NCBI GenBank assembly: GCA_951213105.1
Contig: OX578145.1
Location: 120,325,239 to 120,389,238, forward strand
Origin: Amaurobius ferox
Taxonomy: Eukaryota > Arthropoda > Arachnida > Araneae > Amaurobiidae
Direction: 5' to 3'
DNA length: 64,000 nt
Position numbers and translations under genes: made by a program
The notes under the pieces: model-generated
Database searches by the model: none
The model's input: the letters and a program-made list of their open reading frames with translations, nothing else
What the model was told of the DNA's origin: nothing
Part shown: piece by piece, positions 1 to 10,535 of the stretch
Numbering within the stretch: position 1 is the stretch's first letter
Layout: the number at the start of each line of letters is the position of its first letter

Positions 1-189
1 ATATTCTGTGCGCTGGTGAGGCTTCATCTGCCTTACGCTTTCTAAAATCATATTTTCTTTTCTTTTTCTGTTGTTGGGTCTCCTCTGACTAAGTACATTT
101 TTATCATTGCCTGCGCCTCTTTTTAACTGGACCACCATTTTGAATGCTCCTTTTTACTGGAATAGTTATTGTACTCGTTCCAATTACTT

Positions 190-855
190 AGCTTTTTTGA
201 CTTATGCCACTTTTGATTCTTTGATTGTTTCCGTTCGTCCGAGTTTTTGACTTGTGTCATTTTTTAATTTTTCGATTGTTCCCGATCTTTCAATATTTTG
301 AGCTATTTTCAATATTTTTTTATTTTTCGATTATACCTGATCTTTCAATATTTTGACCTGTGCCACTTTTTGATTCTTCGATTCTTCCCGATCTTTCAAT
401 ATTTTGACTTGTGTCACTCTTTGATTCTTCGATTATACCCGAGCTTTAAATATTTTGTTTTGTGTCATTTTTTTTCACTTTTCGATTGTTTCCGTTCCTC
501 CGAGTTTTTGACTTGTGTCACTTTTTAATTTTTCGATTATTCCCAATCTTTCAATATTTTAAACTATGTCATTTTTTTATTCTTCGATTGTTCCTGATCT
601 TTCAATATTTTGACCTGTGTCATTTTTTGTTTCTTCGATTGTTCCTGATCTTTTAATATTTTGACTTGTGTCACTCTTTGATTCTTTGATTATATTCGAA
701 CTTTCAATAATTTGATTTGTGTCACTTTTAAATTTTTCGGTTGTTTCCGTTCCTCCGAGTTTTTGACTTGTGTTATTTTTTGATTCTTGGATTGTTTCAG
801 ATACTTTTTGTGCGTTTTCGACTTCCTCCGGACTTTCAACTTTTAGGTTTTTCTA
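190..855. repeat. Degenerate 51-bp minisatellite
   Basis: About 13 diverged units follow one another with a period near 51 bp. Each contains a TTTGACTTGTGTCA-type block followed by TTCGATTGTTCC and TTTCAATATTTT. Some units carry a variant half, CCGTTCCTCCGAG. Units begin near 268, 330, 380, 432, 484, 536, 588, 638, 687 and 738. The repeated reading frames here (Phe/Leu-rich, repeating DLCHF) are by-products of the tandem unit. Bases 1-189 show nothing recognisable. Confidence 0.85.
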
Positions 856-1440
856 ATTTAATGGCGTCTCGTGGGGTGGTGTAGGCGACGCTGGATAAGT
901 GTTTACTTAAAGTTGCTTTTACTTAAAGTTATCGGCTGAATGGGCTGTTATTATTATTATTTGGCGAATTTTTCAGACTCGTTTAACTATTTTTGGATAA
1001 TATTTGACAGCACTTGTGCCAGCAACGTGATGTGTTTTGATGATGTTCGTTGTCGAGGAGGAGAGATAATCCCGTCACGGAATCTGCTTCACACATTCAT
1101 GAAGTCACGAGCAGCCACTGTTATAATTATGTCTGTTTGAGTATAAAAATTTTATTTCACTTATATTGCTTCAATTGGTTGTGAAGGAAAAAGTTTAGTG
1201 TGGGAAAGATTTTTGTTAAAAAAAAAAGCATTTCGAAAATTGATTTGTCTTATTTCCGTACTCATTTGTATTATTTACTTGAAAATGTACTCGACGTTGC
1301 TCGGTCGTCATGTGTGCAGCCACGCAACAATTTTTGTATTTTATTTTTGTTACAAGAGAGCGTATTGTTTAAATGTTATTTAGTTCTTAAGAATTCGCTA
1401 TGAGTTCTGGTGTAGTGCTTATCGGTTTGTATTTTTTTTT
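856..1440. other. No gene or clear repeat recognised
   Basis: AT-rich sequence with short chance frames only. I see no splice-flanked exon, RNA gene or repeat shared with the rest of the window. Confidence 0.5.
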
Positions 1441-2038
1441 ACTTTCCATGCAATACATGGTAATGTATAGGGAAAGTATTGGAATCATGCCGAAAATCGC
1501 AACTCGAGTTTTTGACGGATCTACGCGTTTCGAGACCTCTAGAATATGAAAAAACTATTTTTAGCATGACGTCTGTGTGTATGTCTGTCTGTGCAGATTT
1601 TGTATCTACTTTAACTAAAAAACTAATGGACCGAATTTCAGAAAATTCGGTAGGTAAATCACTTGTGGGCGAATCTAGTGCTGATTAGTTTTGGATATGA
1701 TTCGGGATGAAAGAACCCGCCTATTTATGCAAAATGGCCCGCAAAAAGCGTCAAAATCTCCAATAAAAAACTACGCATGCTCAAATATATCCATTAAATA
1801 CTTGTTTTATACTTAACTTTTAACGATGAAAGGAATAAGACCAACCCCATTGCACTGGGACTAGCCGTCCTCGAGATATTTTAGTTTTTTCGTATTTTCT
1901 CCACGCCACCTTTGAAAATAAGTCCAGTTACCAAATGAGAACGAAAATTGAATTAAAAGTGAATTAAATTTAATTAAAATAAAGAGAACGTAAATATAAG
2001 TCTCCAGGGAAAGTCATGTGCTGCCCACAGATTTTTTT
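1441..2038 (+). mobile_element. Family B helentron-like non-autonomous element, copy 1
   Basis: The left end is a hairpin (ACTTTCCATGCAATACATGG, then the arm GGGAAAGTATTG). About 120 bp in, there is a degenerate TGTCTG microsatellite. The right end has GGGAAAGTCATGTG followed by a small palindrome (ATGTG-CTGCC-CACA) and a T-run. There is no coding capacity. The element matches 59848-60605 in opposite orientation along most of its length, and less closely 2757-3302. The left 100 bp also resembles family A. Assignment to helentron/HINE rests on end architecture, not on a Rep/helicase gene. Confidence 0.7.
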
Positions 2039-2756
2039 AGTTTGCATTTTAAATCCCTCGCAACGCGGGGTGCATTTACTAGTATTACATAGATAACGGA
2101 TCTTTGTGGCGATGTGTATTTAGATAAAATGGCTGTCAGTGAATTCTTGCTCATGTATTGAAAGTGCGTTCCGTCAACAATGAAAGTTCCAGCCAATTTC
2201 GATCGAGGAGAGGAGATGAAGGATCCTGGGGAGAAGTAAAACTAGACAAAGAAACCAGACATAAAATCGAAGTATTAATTTCATTCTACTGTCCTGAATG
2301 ACGAGATATAAAATCCTAAACTTTAAATGAAATCGTAAAGTCAAACAGAAAGCGCGAAGTGTTTCTTCTCGGAATAACTTTTAGAATATTATTTCTTATA
2401 TTTATGAGTTTGTATAATAGACCTCTGCCTCGGTGACATTTTCTTTCGCGAAATTATTTGGTTGTTGTAAACTGTAAAATAAAAGGGACATATGCGGTGT
2501 TTTTCAATGCTTTTATCTTTAGTGATTTTTCAGATGGAAGTATATCATTTTGAAATGACTTTTTGCTTGGCGTGTTAAATCTTTTTATACTTGGGTTTAA
2601 AACGTATACAATGGAAACAAGTAAAGGAAATATTATCAGGATGTATTCTTTCTTTTTATGCTGTATCTGTATGTGTCCAAAAGGAATGTGAGAACAAATG
2701 AAGTGTTGCTGTAAAACAGCTAAAGAGAATGAATAATAACTCGAAAAGTAAAATTT
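2039..2756. other. Intergenic; fragments of families E and F
   Basis: On the minus strand, 2039-2095 reads ACTAGTAAATGCACCCCGCG followed by TTGCGAGGGATTT. This resembles the start of the E repeats near 31446 and 33411 (ACTAG-x-CACCCG motif). Bases about 2485-2620 (+) match the middle of family F (compare 26900-27040). I see no gene. Confidence 0.4.
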
Positions 2757-3302
2757 TGATGTGGGCAGCTCATGACTTTTCCTGCAGGCTCAAAATCACT
2801 TTCTTTTTCTTTTCATAATTCATTAAATTGATTTTAAATGCACAAAATAACATCGATGATTGTTTGAAATTACACTGAATTTACAGATTTAATTCAAAGT
2901 TTCGCTTTCAATTGGCGACTGGGCGTTTATTTAAAGACGATGTGGCAAAAATGCGAAAAGTTAGAATATCTCGAGAACGGTTAATCATAGAGTTATGGGG
3001 TTGGTTTTATCCTTTTCGGCGTTAAACATTACATATAAACAAACATAATATATTTGAATATATGTAGCCTTTTGTTTTAGATTTTAACAATTTTACGGGA
3101 CATGCTGCATTTCAAATTTCACGAAAGTTGGTCAATTAGTTTTTGTGTTAAAGTGGATACATTGCACAGACAGACACCCACACGTTACGCTTAAAATAAC
3201 TTTTACGGGTTCTAGAGTGTTCGAAACGAACAGATCCGCTAAAAACTCGAGTTGCGATTTTCGACATGATCCTAATACCTTTCTATGTATTGTAGAAAAA
3301 GT
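2757..3302 (-). mobile_element. Family B helentron-like element, copy 2 (diverged)
   Basis: It starts with GATGTGGGCAGCTCATGACT, the right-end palindrome read in reverse. It passes through ATATCTCGAGAACGGTTAAT and a CAGACAGACACC microsatellite, and ends with the left-end block containing AACTCGAGTTGCGATTTTCG. The order of these blocks is the same as in 59848-60605. It is shorter and more diverged than the other two copies, and its terminal hairpin is decayed. Confidence 0.6.
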
Positions 3303-4215
3303 AAGAGATGTTTAGTATCATATATATTGTATATTATTGTCGTAGCCAAGATCTCGAATGTGGTTATGATCCAATTGGGGGATTCACAGTATTGGATTTT
3401 ATTTTCCACGATGGACCCTTCGGAAATCTCATGTAAAAATTTCTCCAATAAGAGGATAGTGTTATAACTCCTCAAACATCCCTTTGACTGAACTGTTAAT
3501 TTAACTGCAATTTTCAGATATATAAGTAACCCTAGAAATTGAAATATAAAAAATACGGTCAGTAAACATTTAATATTTTGAAAATGATTTTCGCTAAAAG
3601 CATGTAACTTTATCCAGTTTGTAGTAGCAAGGACTTAAAGTCTCCTTTTAATCGTATTAGTGGCATACTCTTTTATTCAATTCTCCTGTGCCTCCTATTT
3701 ATAATAAAATTTTTTATCTATGATTCCTGTTCATTCTATTTTCACTATTTTAATTATGACTGTTATGTTTCCAACACTTATTCCCTGGGTTGAGTTTCAG
3801 TGGAAGTCCCTTCAAATCTTTGTTCCCCTCTTATTCCACGGTTTATTTTTCTTCTCTTTCTCCTGGACACCACTCAACTGCTCACCTGTTCAATACGTGG
3901 ATTCAGAAATCCTTGTCTCACGGTTCATAGTAATACTTGATTTTTTAACAATTTTCAATTTTTATCCTCTATTTATGCTTGTACTCTGCGCTATGTTATA
4001 GTAACTAACAATTGCCATATCTGAAACAAGAATTTGTTTGGCTTGATTTGGGTTGGATGCTCAGCCCTGAAGAGGAATCTAATCTAAATTAATTTCCGAA
4101 CTAAGTCTAGTGCTGTTCATTTCATTTTTTTTTTAGCATGGTGCCCGTGTTTTAACTGTTTTGATTACTTGATTGTTTTAATGGTTTGTCATTAATTACT
4201 TGGTATTAGTTATTA
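3303..4215. other. No gene; contains a block shared with 52090-52200
   Basis: Bases about 4010-4105 carry CTGAAACAAGAATTTGTTTG and later CCTGAAGAGGAAT. The reverse complement of about 52090-52190 carries the same two blocks in the same order, so this is a dispersed repeat of unknown class. A 93-codon frame at 3720-4001 is hydrophobic and matches nothing I recognise. I do not call it a gene. Confidence 0.4.
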
Positions 4216-4360
4216 ACCCTTTTTTCTAATATATATATATATCTATATATATAAGTAATCATATATTACAGGTAATCATAAAAATCTTCAATTATATATA
4301 TATATTATCCCGATATATATATATATATAGCAATAATATATATATATATATATATATATA
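4216..4360. repeat. (TA)n microsatellite cluster
   Basis: Several uninterrupted TA tracts are separated by short unique spacers containing GCAATAA and GTAATCAT. The cluster abuts the end of the broken gene fragment at 4361. Confidence 0.9.
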
Positions 4361-5005
4361 GCAATAATCCGCCATCATGTTAACATTCTATTTGCCCTAA
4401 TACCTTCTGAATCTCCATGATGTCCTGTTGGAATCACTCCCCTTGCTTTTCGTTGAGACAGAGATCCTAGCTTCTCAGGAATGTAGTCTAAGTGAGAGTT
4501 GAGAAAGTGCAGATAAAAGCCCACAGAGTAACCTAAATCCTTGAATTTCTGTAACATGTCTTGCACAATTATTTTATAGCGATTTCCTAAAAATTTGGTC
4601 ACCATCTCTTTGAAAGCTTTTCTGGTTTTTTTTCTTTTCAATAGTTTCCATTTTTTCTTCGAAGAGTTTATTCTTCATAAGTTTCCTGATGTCTGGACAG
4701 ACAAAAATACCTTGTTTCAATTTTGCTGAAGATGATCCCGAAAATGTTGCACAGATGGATTTAAAACACTCTCCTTCTTTCGACAAAGCTTTAACAAAGT
4801 GCTTCACCAATCCCAGCATAATGTGAAGCGGGGGGTAAAATAGTTTTTTCCTCGAGCAACCAAAGTTTCGTGTAACACATTTTTACTTTCAGGTTCTAAT
4901 GTGATTCTGTCTGGCCATTTCTTTTTGATCCAGTGTTGCTGTCGATCTCGGCTGTTCCACTCGCACAAAAAAACATAGGTATTTGGTGTATCCACTTTGT
5001 TTTCC
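4361..5005 (-). pseudogene. Broken copy of a multicopy transposon-type protein family
   Basis: Three consecutive minus-strand frames (4995-4804, 4819-4574, 4641-4375) read as one protein split by frameshifts. In order they contain CEWNSRDRQQHWIKKKWP, then LGLVKHFVKALSKEGECFK, KLKQGIFVCPDIRKLM, and FLHFLNSHLDYIPEKLG. After another shift there is FQQDIME and finally MMADYC. I recognise this order from proteins that occur in very high copy in many invertebrate genomes, with a C-terminal motif of the type ERFHQDI...ML-ADYCW. The family behaves like a transposable-element gene, but I cannot name its class. There are at least three frameshifts and an in-frame stop, so it is not functional. The start of the gene is missing, being cut off near the C-family element that begins at 5028. 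Confidence 0.6.
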
Positions 5006-5027
5006 CAAAATTATACAAGTAATTATG

Positions 5028-6476
5028 ACCATGGAGTTAGAAAGTAGGATATAAAACTCCTATGGATGAAATTCTTGAAAATGGCCATAACGCTTTGAAA
5101 ATTATATCTAGGTGTCGCTAGTGATAGTAAAGTAGCTGCTATTGTTAGTTGATACAACAGAAAGACGTAGTATTTCGTTTATTATGTGCTTTTAATTATT
5201 TTTAAGTTAAGAGTTCCCTAACTATTAACCAGTACTTTATCATAGGGTAGGATAGGGTAGAGTACTTTATCATAGGGTAGGATAGAGTACAGAATATAGG
5301 GAGATAAAAATAAATTGAAAGGTAAAATAATTCTGTATACATAGGAATATTCTTTATTGTTTCAGTTCTACTTTGTATTGCGCTAATAATTTATTTTTAC
5401 AAAATGGACAGTTTAAATAAATATTTTAGGCTTTTCGCCATAGAAATGCATACAGTGTAGGACTACTTATTACTTTCTTATATACATAATGTATAAGGAA
5501 AGTATTGTGACGGGGTCGAAAATTCGAATTCGAGTTTTCGACGGGAGAGCACGTTTCAAGCATCCTTGATCACGAATCAAACATTTTTGAAGTGATATAT
5601 GTGTGTGTGTGTGTGTCAGTGAGTCTGTGGAGACGATAACTGACGAACGAATAGACCGATTCGAAAGAAATTTGATACAAGAATATCACAATCCGAAAAC
5701 ACTGGAAGCCTATTGTTTCTATACGCAATCGAATGTTCAGAATCCCCCTAAATTTTCGAATGAAATTTTGAAAAAATCGTCAGAAATCAAAACCGCTAAT
5801 AAAGTTACGCAAATAGACATTTCTTATGTAATTTTTCATTAGAAAACGATTGACATAAATTTCAGAGCGCTAACATGAAGCGTTCTCGAGATATTACACA
5901 TTTTTCAAAAAAATTATCAAAAAGTTATATAACATAAAAAATAAAAATCCTATTGAGAAACATGTTCACTTTTCATATGTAATACCATGCTATAAATTTG
6001 GTGACATCATTCTCGTGGATCTAGCTCGTTCCATTCATGAAAAATATACTTTAAGTAATACTTTTGTATTTGAACGCCAATAGTCATTTATTTATCTGCT
6101 GTAAGAATAACTTATTTCTCCGTCCATAACGCTAGACGAGATATTGGCGATGAATTTGGCGGAATGTCGCCAACTTGGCGACATTTTTAATTGTTGCCAA
6201 ATTAACAAAAATCTCGCCAAATTAATAAAAATGACGCTAAATCAATGAAAATTGCGACTCATTTAAGAAAATTCAATATCTTGGAAATAATATAAGTATC
6301 TACTATAAGAATAACATTTTTTTAACTGCAAAAGTAGTAAATTCATTGCATTATATAAGAAAATATGTGTTGCCCACATCAGATTTTTTTACTCTAGCGC
6401 CACCTTAACGATTGTCTCAAACGACATTGGTGTTTTCTTAATATGAATTTTTAACTCTTTACTTTTTCCTCCATGG
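5028..6476 (-). mobile_element. Family C MITE, copy 1, split by a family A insertion
   Basis: The ends are CCATGGAGTTAGAAAGTAGG at 5028 and the complement of GGAGGAAAAAGTAAAG near 6476. The internal text matches C8 (63203-63708) read in reverse, including GGTGTCGCTAGTG and TTTTCGCCATAGAAATGCAT. The match stops at about 5471 and resumes at about 6400 with AGCGCCACCTTAACG, and everything between is a family A element. Removing the insertion gives one continuous C element of about 500 bp. Confidence 0.8.
5472..6396 (+). mobile_element. Family A helentron-like element, copy 1
   Basis: The left hairpin is ACTTTCTTATATACATAATG followed by its arm TATAAGGAAAGTATTG. Next come GACGGGGTCGAAAATTCG and a (GT)n microsatellite near 5600. 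A TTGGCGACATTT-rich block lies near 6130-6250. The right end has the subterminal arm TATATAAG followed by the ATGTG/CACAT palindrome and a T-run at 6385-6391. It has no coding potential: the 79-codon frame at 5603-5842 is repeat text shared with other A copies and is not conserved in frame. It sits inside C copy 1. Confidence 0.8.
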
Positions 6477-7963
6477 TTATGACTTTAAGATTACCGCAAA
6501 CTGTTCATCCATGATCATTGTACTTAAGTTTAATGAGAATGAAGGCTAAATTTTCATATCGTTCTTTGAAATGCACAGAATATCCTAGTGGTACTGAAGC
6601 GTATTTATTGCTAATTTAGAGAAACACAACTTTGAGGCTTCTTTTTGAAGAATCGATAAACAACCAGCAATCGGTGACTTCATATTTCACGTTGAATGTG
6701 CTTATCAGTCAGGGAATATCTCTCTCTCGCAACAGTAAACTAAATTACCTCCTTCTGAAAAGTAAGGAAGAAAATATATTCCCCTATACCTAAATCACGA
6801 GAAAATAGTGCCAGGGATTAACAAATTCTTTTCGTTTAATCTGGAACCCAGCAGTACTGCGGATTCCTCTGCTGTCTTAAGAATGAGAAGTTTCTTGAAA
6901 ATTTCTTGATTTAAAAATGCACTTCAATAAAGCATTCATACAACTAATTAGCTGTAAGTAATATTGTGTGCTCCGGCTAGCGCACAACTGGCAGTGATTG
7001 CATTCGGGTGTTCTAAACAATTGGAAGCTCCGGTTCTGCAGGCGGGCAGTTGACGACATATCAAATCATGGATGAATTGGATATGAGTCTTCTGTAATGG
7101 CTGAGATTTATCCATGAATTTCTATCCATGATTTGAGCCAATTAGAATTCTACTGCCGGACGTCAGATAAATGGCGAAATGGCGAGGTTCGAATAAGAGG
7201 ATAAGTCATCTTGGTGAAATAAAAAAAATCTTCATAAGATATACTTCACTTTATTACCATATGATCATTATTTAGAAACTACATTCCTTCAATATAATTC
7301 ATTTTTTAAATAGATTAACGTGCTGGAATAATGCTAAATGATGCTTCGGAACATTCAAGGAGATGGAATATTTGACAAAAAACGAGCATTAACATCTCAC
7401 CTACGTTGAAAATAACTAGTTCTTTTTAAGTTAACAATAACGCGATATTTTACCGTAATATTTCATAATTTTTAATAACTTAACCAAATTTAGAATAAAA
7501 ATTTAGCCATTTTGCCGCAAGGGCAAACATACGTCCGACTCCTTCACGAGTTGATCTCCAATAGAAAGACTAACTACTTTATTTTTACTTAACGTTTTTA
7601 ATGTTAATGCACGCTCGTGACGACACAGAAAATAATTCCAAAATATTTTTATATGAAAATATGTATCGCATGTAAATAACGAAACGTCATCATGTATCAA
7701 AGCGCGAATGGTTGCTAACGTAGACCGAGACGCTTTAAGAAGGCGAGGTGACAGATTTGGCTATTTATCAGTTGGAATACAATTTATTTTTAAGAACAAA
7801 ATTCAGAATCGAGAGGAAATTAAAATTTGCGAAATACGAAAGAATAAAATGGATTTTTCAAAAAGGCGTTTTCGAAAATGAAATTTAGAAATAATTCATT
7901 AACAAGGGGTATGCATTTCATAACAGTAACAAAGAATTAAAATTAATATATCTAATACTTTCC
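6477..7963. other. No gene recognised
   Basis: AT-rich sequence with short chance frames. Near 7060-7140, the words ATCATGGAT and ATCCATGA recur in both orientations, suggesting a small decayed inverted repeat. Nothing else stands out. Confidence 0.4.
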
Positions 7964-8419
7964 TATACGTAGTATTAAGAAAGTATTTATTTCACGAAAA
8001 CTTTCGATTTCGATATTGTTTTTACGTTATTTTTTTATTTAATGCCAATATATGCTTTAAGACCTCTTGAACACGTTTGGACTATTTTTGAACTGATGTC
8101 CGTCTGATGTCTATGGTCGATTTCTTGTGTGCATGATAGCAGTCACAAATATTAAGGGATTTTCACACAGCTTTATATCTGGCTTTGTTATAAAAAAAAA
8201 TGCTAGAAATAGATAGAATTTTTTTTTTAAATTCGAGCCAAAATTTTGAATTGTATTCGAAATTAAAAATTTTTGTAACATGGCAGAATAGAACAAAATT
8301 TAACAGAATCGTGCATTAAAGGGTTTATTTATAGTTCAATGATCACTAAACTTAATAGTTGCAACAATTACTATACATAGATTCTGGTATAAGGAAATCC
8401 AGTGGAGTTGCAATTCAGA

Positions 8420-10234
8420 TAGTTTTTTTTTTGGTTTCAGATGCTGATTATAATATAGAATATTTATATTTGAGAAAGTCAAGTAAAGATTCACATTTCC
8501 GATTTTTTAACACTGTACAACATAATTGAAAAGTGTTTATGACTTTGTTCATTCTGTCTGCCTGTCTGTCTGTCCGATAGCACGATAACTGCCGCAAAAA
8601 TGACTTTATCAAAATGAAATTTTAGTATGTCGTTCAGACTGTCTGCGGGACCTACGGGAATATAAATGAATGATATCACCCAATTAGTTTTGGATTGAAC
8701 CCGGGTTGAAAAAATGAAATACATTGAACTCTACGGGAGCTAATTTTTCAAACATTTTTTAAGCGCATTTAAAATTCACAAATTGCTTCAAAAGTTTTAA
8801 GAAATATTCAAATTATCTCATAAAATATATAAAAAATTCAGCAAAACATATTCAATAGTTTTATAAATAAAAATTAAAATAATAATTACATCCTTTATAT
8901 GAAGAGATCACGTGACCCACTTCAAAATAGAATATGGCATCCATCTTGTGTCAAAATCGTGATTTTTAAAGTTCTTTTTAATTCATATTTAGTGTTGATC
9001 CGCCCTAAAACCGCTTTATTTTTGCTTAAATTCTGTGCATCTACTCCTGAAACAACGCAATTACAATACAGTTGAGTTTAAATGATCATCCAACTTTGAT
9101 TATTTCTACAACGAACCCTAATTTTCTCTTATGGAGAATGTCAACACCAAAAGATGTAGAATGAGTTGTATAAGAATTGCTGTATTTCTCTAACGCAAAA
9201 TTATTTAGCTCATGGAGTCTGCAATATATCTGATATGAATGAACATTTATTGATTTTACACAGAGAACCAGTCGATTTTTTCGATGAAGTTTTAAGCATA
9301 GAGTTAAATTACTTGTACCTCCATTGTTTTATGTTTTTAAATAAAATAAATTATTATAGTATTGGGATGAATGAAAGAAATGGAAAAGTGTTTATGAATG
9401 AAATGCTGCTTTTATATAAAGGCGATTTATATTTCAATGACGTCATTTGAATAAAATTCATTTGTTTTCGATGAAGTTTTCAAATATAAGAAATTATTGT
9501 AGTATTATGATAATTTAAAAATTATTACCGAGGAATGTATCGCATTTTAGAGATGTTTAAACCAGGCAATCTATATTTCAATGCCGTCATTTGAATGAGG
9601 TTCATTTTTTTCGATGAAGTTTTAAGTTTTCAAATATAGTAAATTAATGTAGTATTGTGATAATTTTAAAAATATTACCGAGGAATATGTATCGCATTTT
9701 AGATATGTTTATATAAAATTGAATTGAAGTTGGAAAGGGTTTCATAATCAATGCTTTATGCATGATTGATCTTTCTTATTTTTATTTTTTTCTTTGGAAA
9801 TTATTTCGAAAATCTTGAAATATCTAAGAGAACTCTTATTTTATAGACATCATCTTCTAAGGAAAATGCAGATAAACAACAACCTCTGGTAAAATTTCTT
9901 TTTTCACCTTTTTTTCCCAGCATATATATTTTAAAATCTGAAATATAAATATATAAAAAAATATTTAGCACGTCAAGCAGAAGTTTATTTTGACATGAAA
10001 TATTTCCACCAGGAAACATCCTTAAAGATAAAAGCGCCAAGAACTGCAATTGCTTCCTTCTTCTTCTTCTTCTTCTTTTTTTTAATATTTTACAGAATCT
10101 AAATAAATCTACGAACGTAAAGTTTACGAAGGCAAAAATTTATTACACAAACATATAAATAGCGAACTCTGTGCAAGAAATACCTAAAGAATTATTTCGA
10201 GCGAATTCGTTTCACGTTTTTTTGGTTTTCAAAG
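8420..10234 (-). mobile_element. Family F repeat, copy 1, split by family D
   Basis: The two arms, about 8420-8506 and 9777-10234, match the reverse complement of 26715-27132 plus 27771-27897, in order. A Leu/Ile-rich frame at 9801-10049 (minus) has a clear relative at 26868-27164. However, a third copy near 2485-2620 is broken and there is no known domain. I read the frame similarity as repeat homology rather than a gene. The split point lies in the T-run after CACATTTCCGATTTTTT. The outer boundary near 8420 is uncertain. Confidence 0.6.
8507..9776 (+). mobile_element. Family D helentron-like element, copy 1
   Basis: The left end is a hairpin, AACACTGTACAACATAATTG followed by AAAAGTG. A TGTCTGTCTGTC microsatellite follows at about 8560. 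Near the right end are two to three tandem units of about 130-180 bp containing TTTCGATGAAGTTTT and ACCGAGGAAT. The terminus has GTTGGAAAGGGTTT, then a small hairpin (AATCAATGC...GCATGATT) and GATCTTTCTT. It is inserted in the T-run of a family F copy. The 94-codon frame at 9166-9450 lies over the tandem units and is not a gene. Confidence 0.75.
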
Positions 10235-10535
10235 ACCGCGATACAACTTTTAGCCGCGATACAACTTTTTCTTACGTGACGTCATTAGTCCGCCCTTAGG
10301 GGAGAAAGATACCCCCCCCCCCAAGGGTAAGGGTGTACATTATCAAATATGGAAATATGGTATCAATCGAAATATTTTTTCAAGCCCTTTAAAGTTAAGT
10401 GTAACACGTTATAGTTGTAATCATTTGGATCCATAATACCGATTTTTCAAATTTTTCCTGTAAAATTAAAGAAAAAAAAAATAGTTTTGGTATGAGAAAG
10501 TCGAGTGAGTCACACTCCAATTAATTTTTTTAAAT

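Larger units (their letters stand above)
7964..10535 (+). mobile_element. Family H/G helentron-like element, copy 1, carrying nested F and D
   Basis: The left hairpin ACTTTCCTATACGTAGTATT, with its arm AAGAAAGT, starts at about 7964. Text to about 8370 matches 57480-57686 plus 59161-59330. The right part, about 10235-10535, matches 59335-59595 and ends with GAGAAAGTCGAGTGAGTCAC, a small GAGTG/CACTC hairpin and a T-run. In the 59-kb copy the two parts are contiguous, so the 1.86 kb between them here is inserted material (family F with family D inside it). It contains a C12 homopolymer near 10311. Confidence 0.6.
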
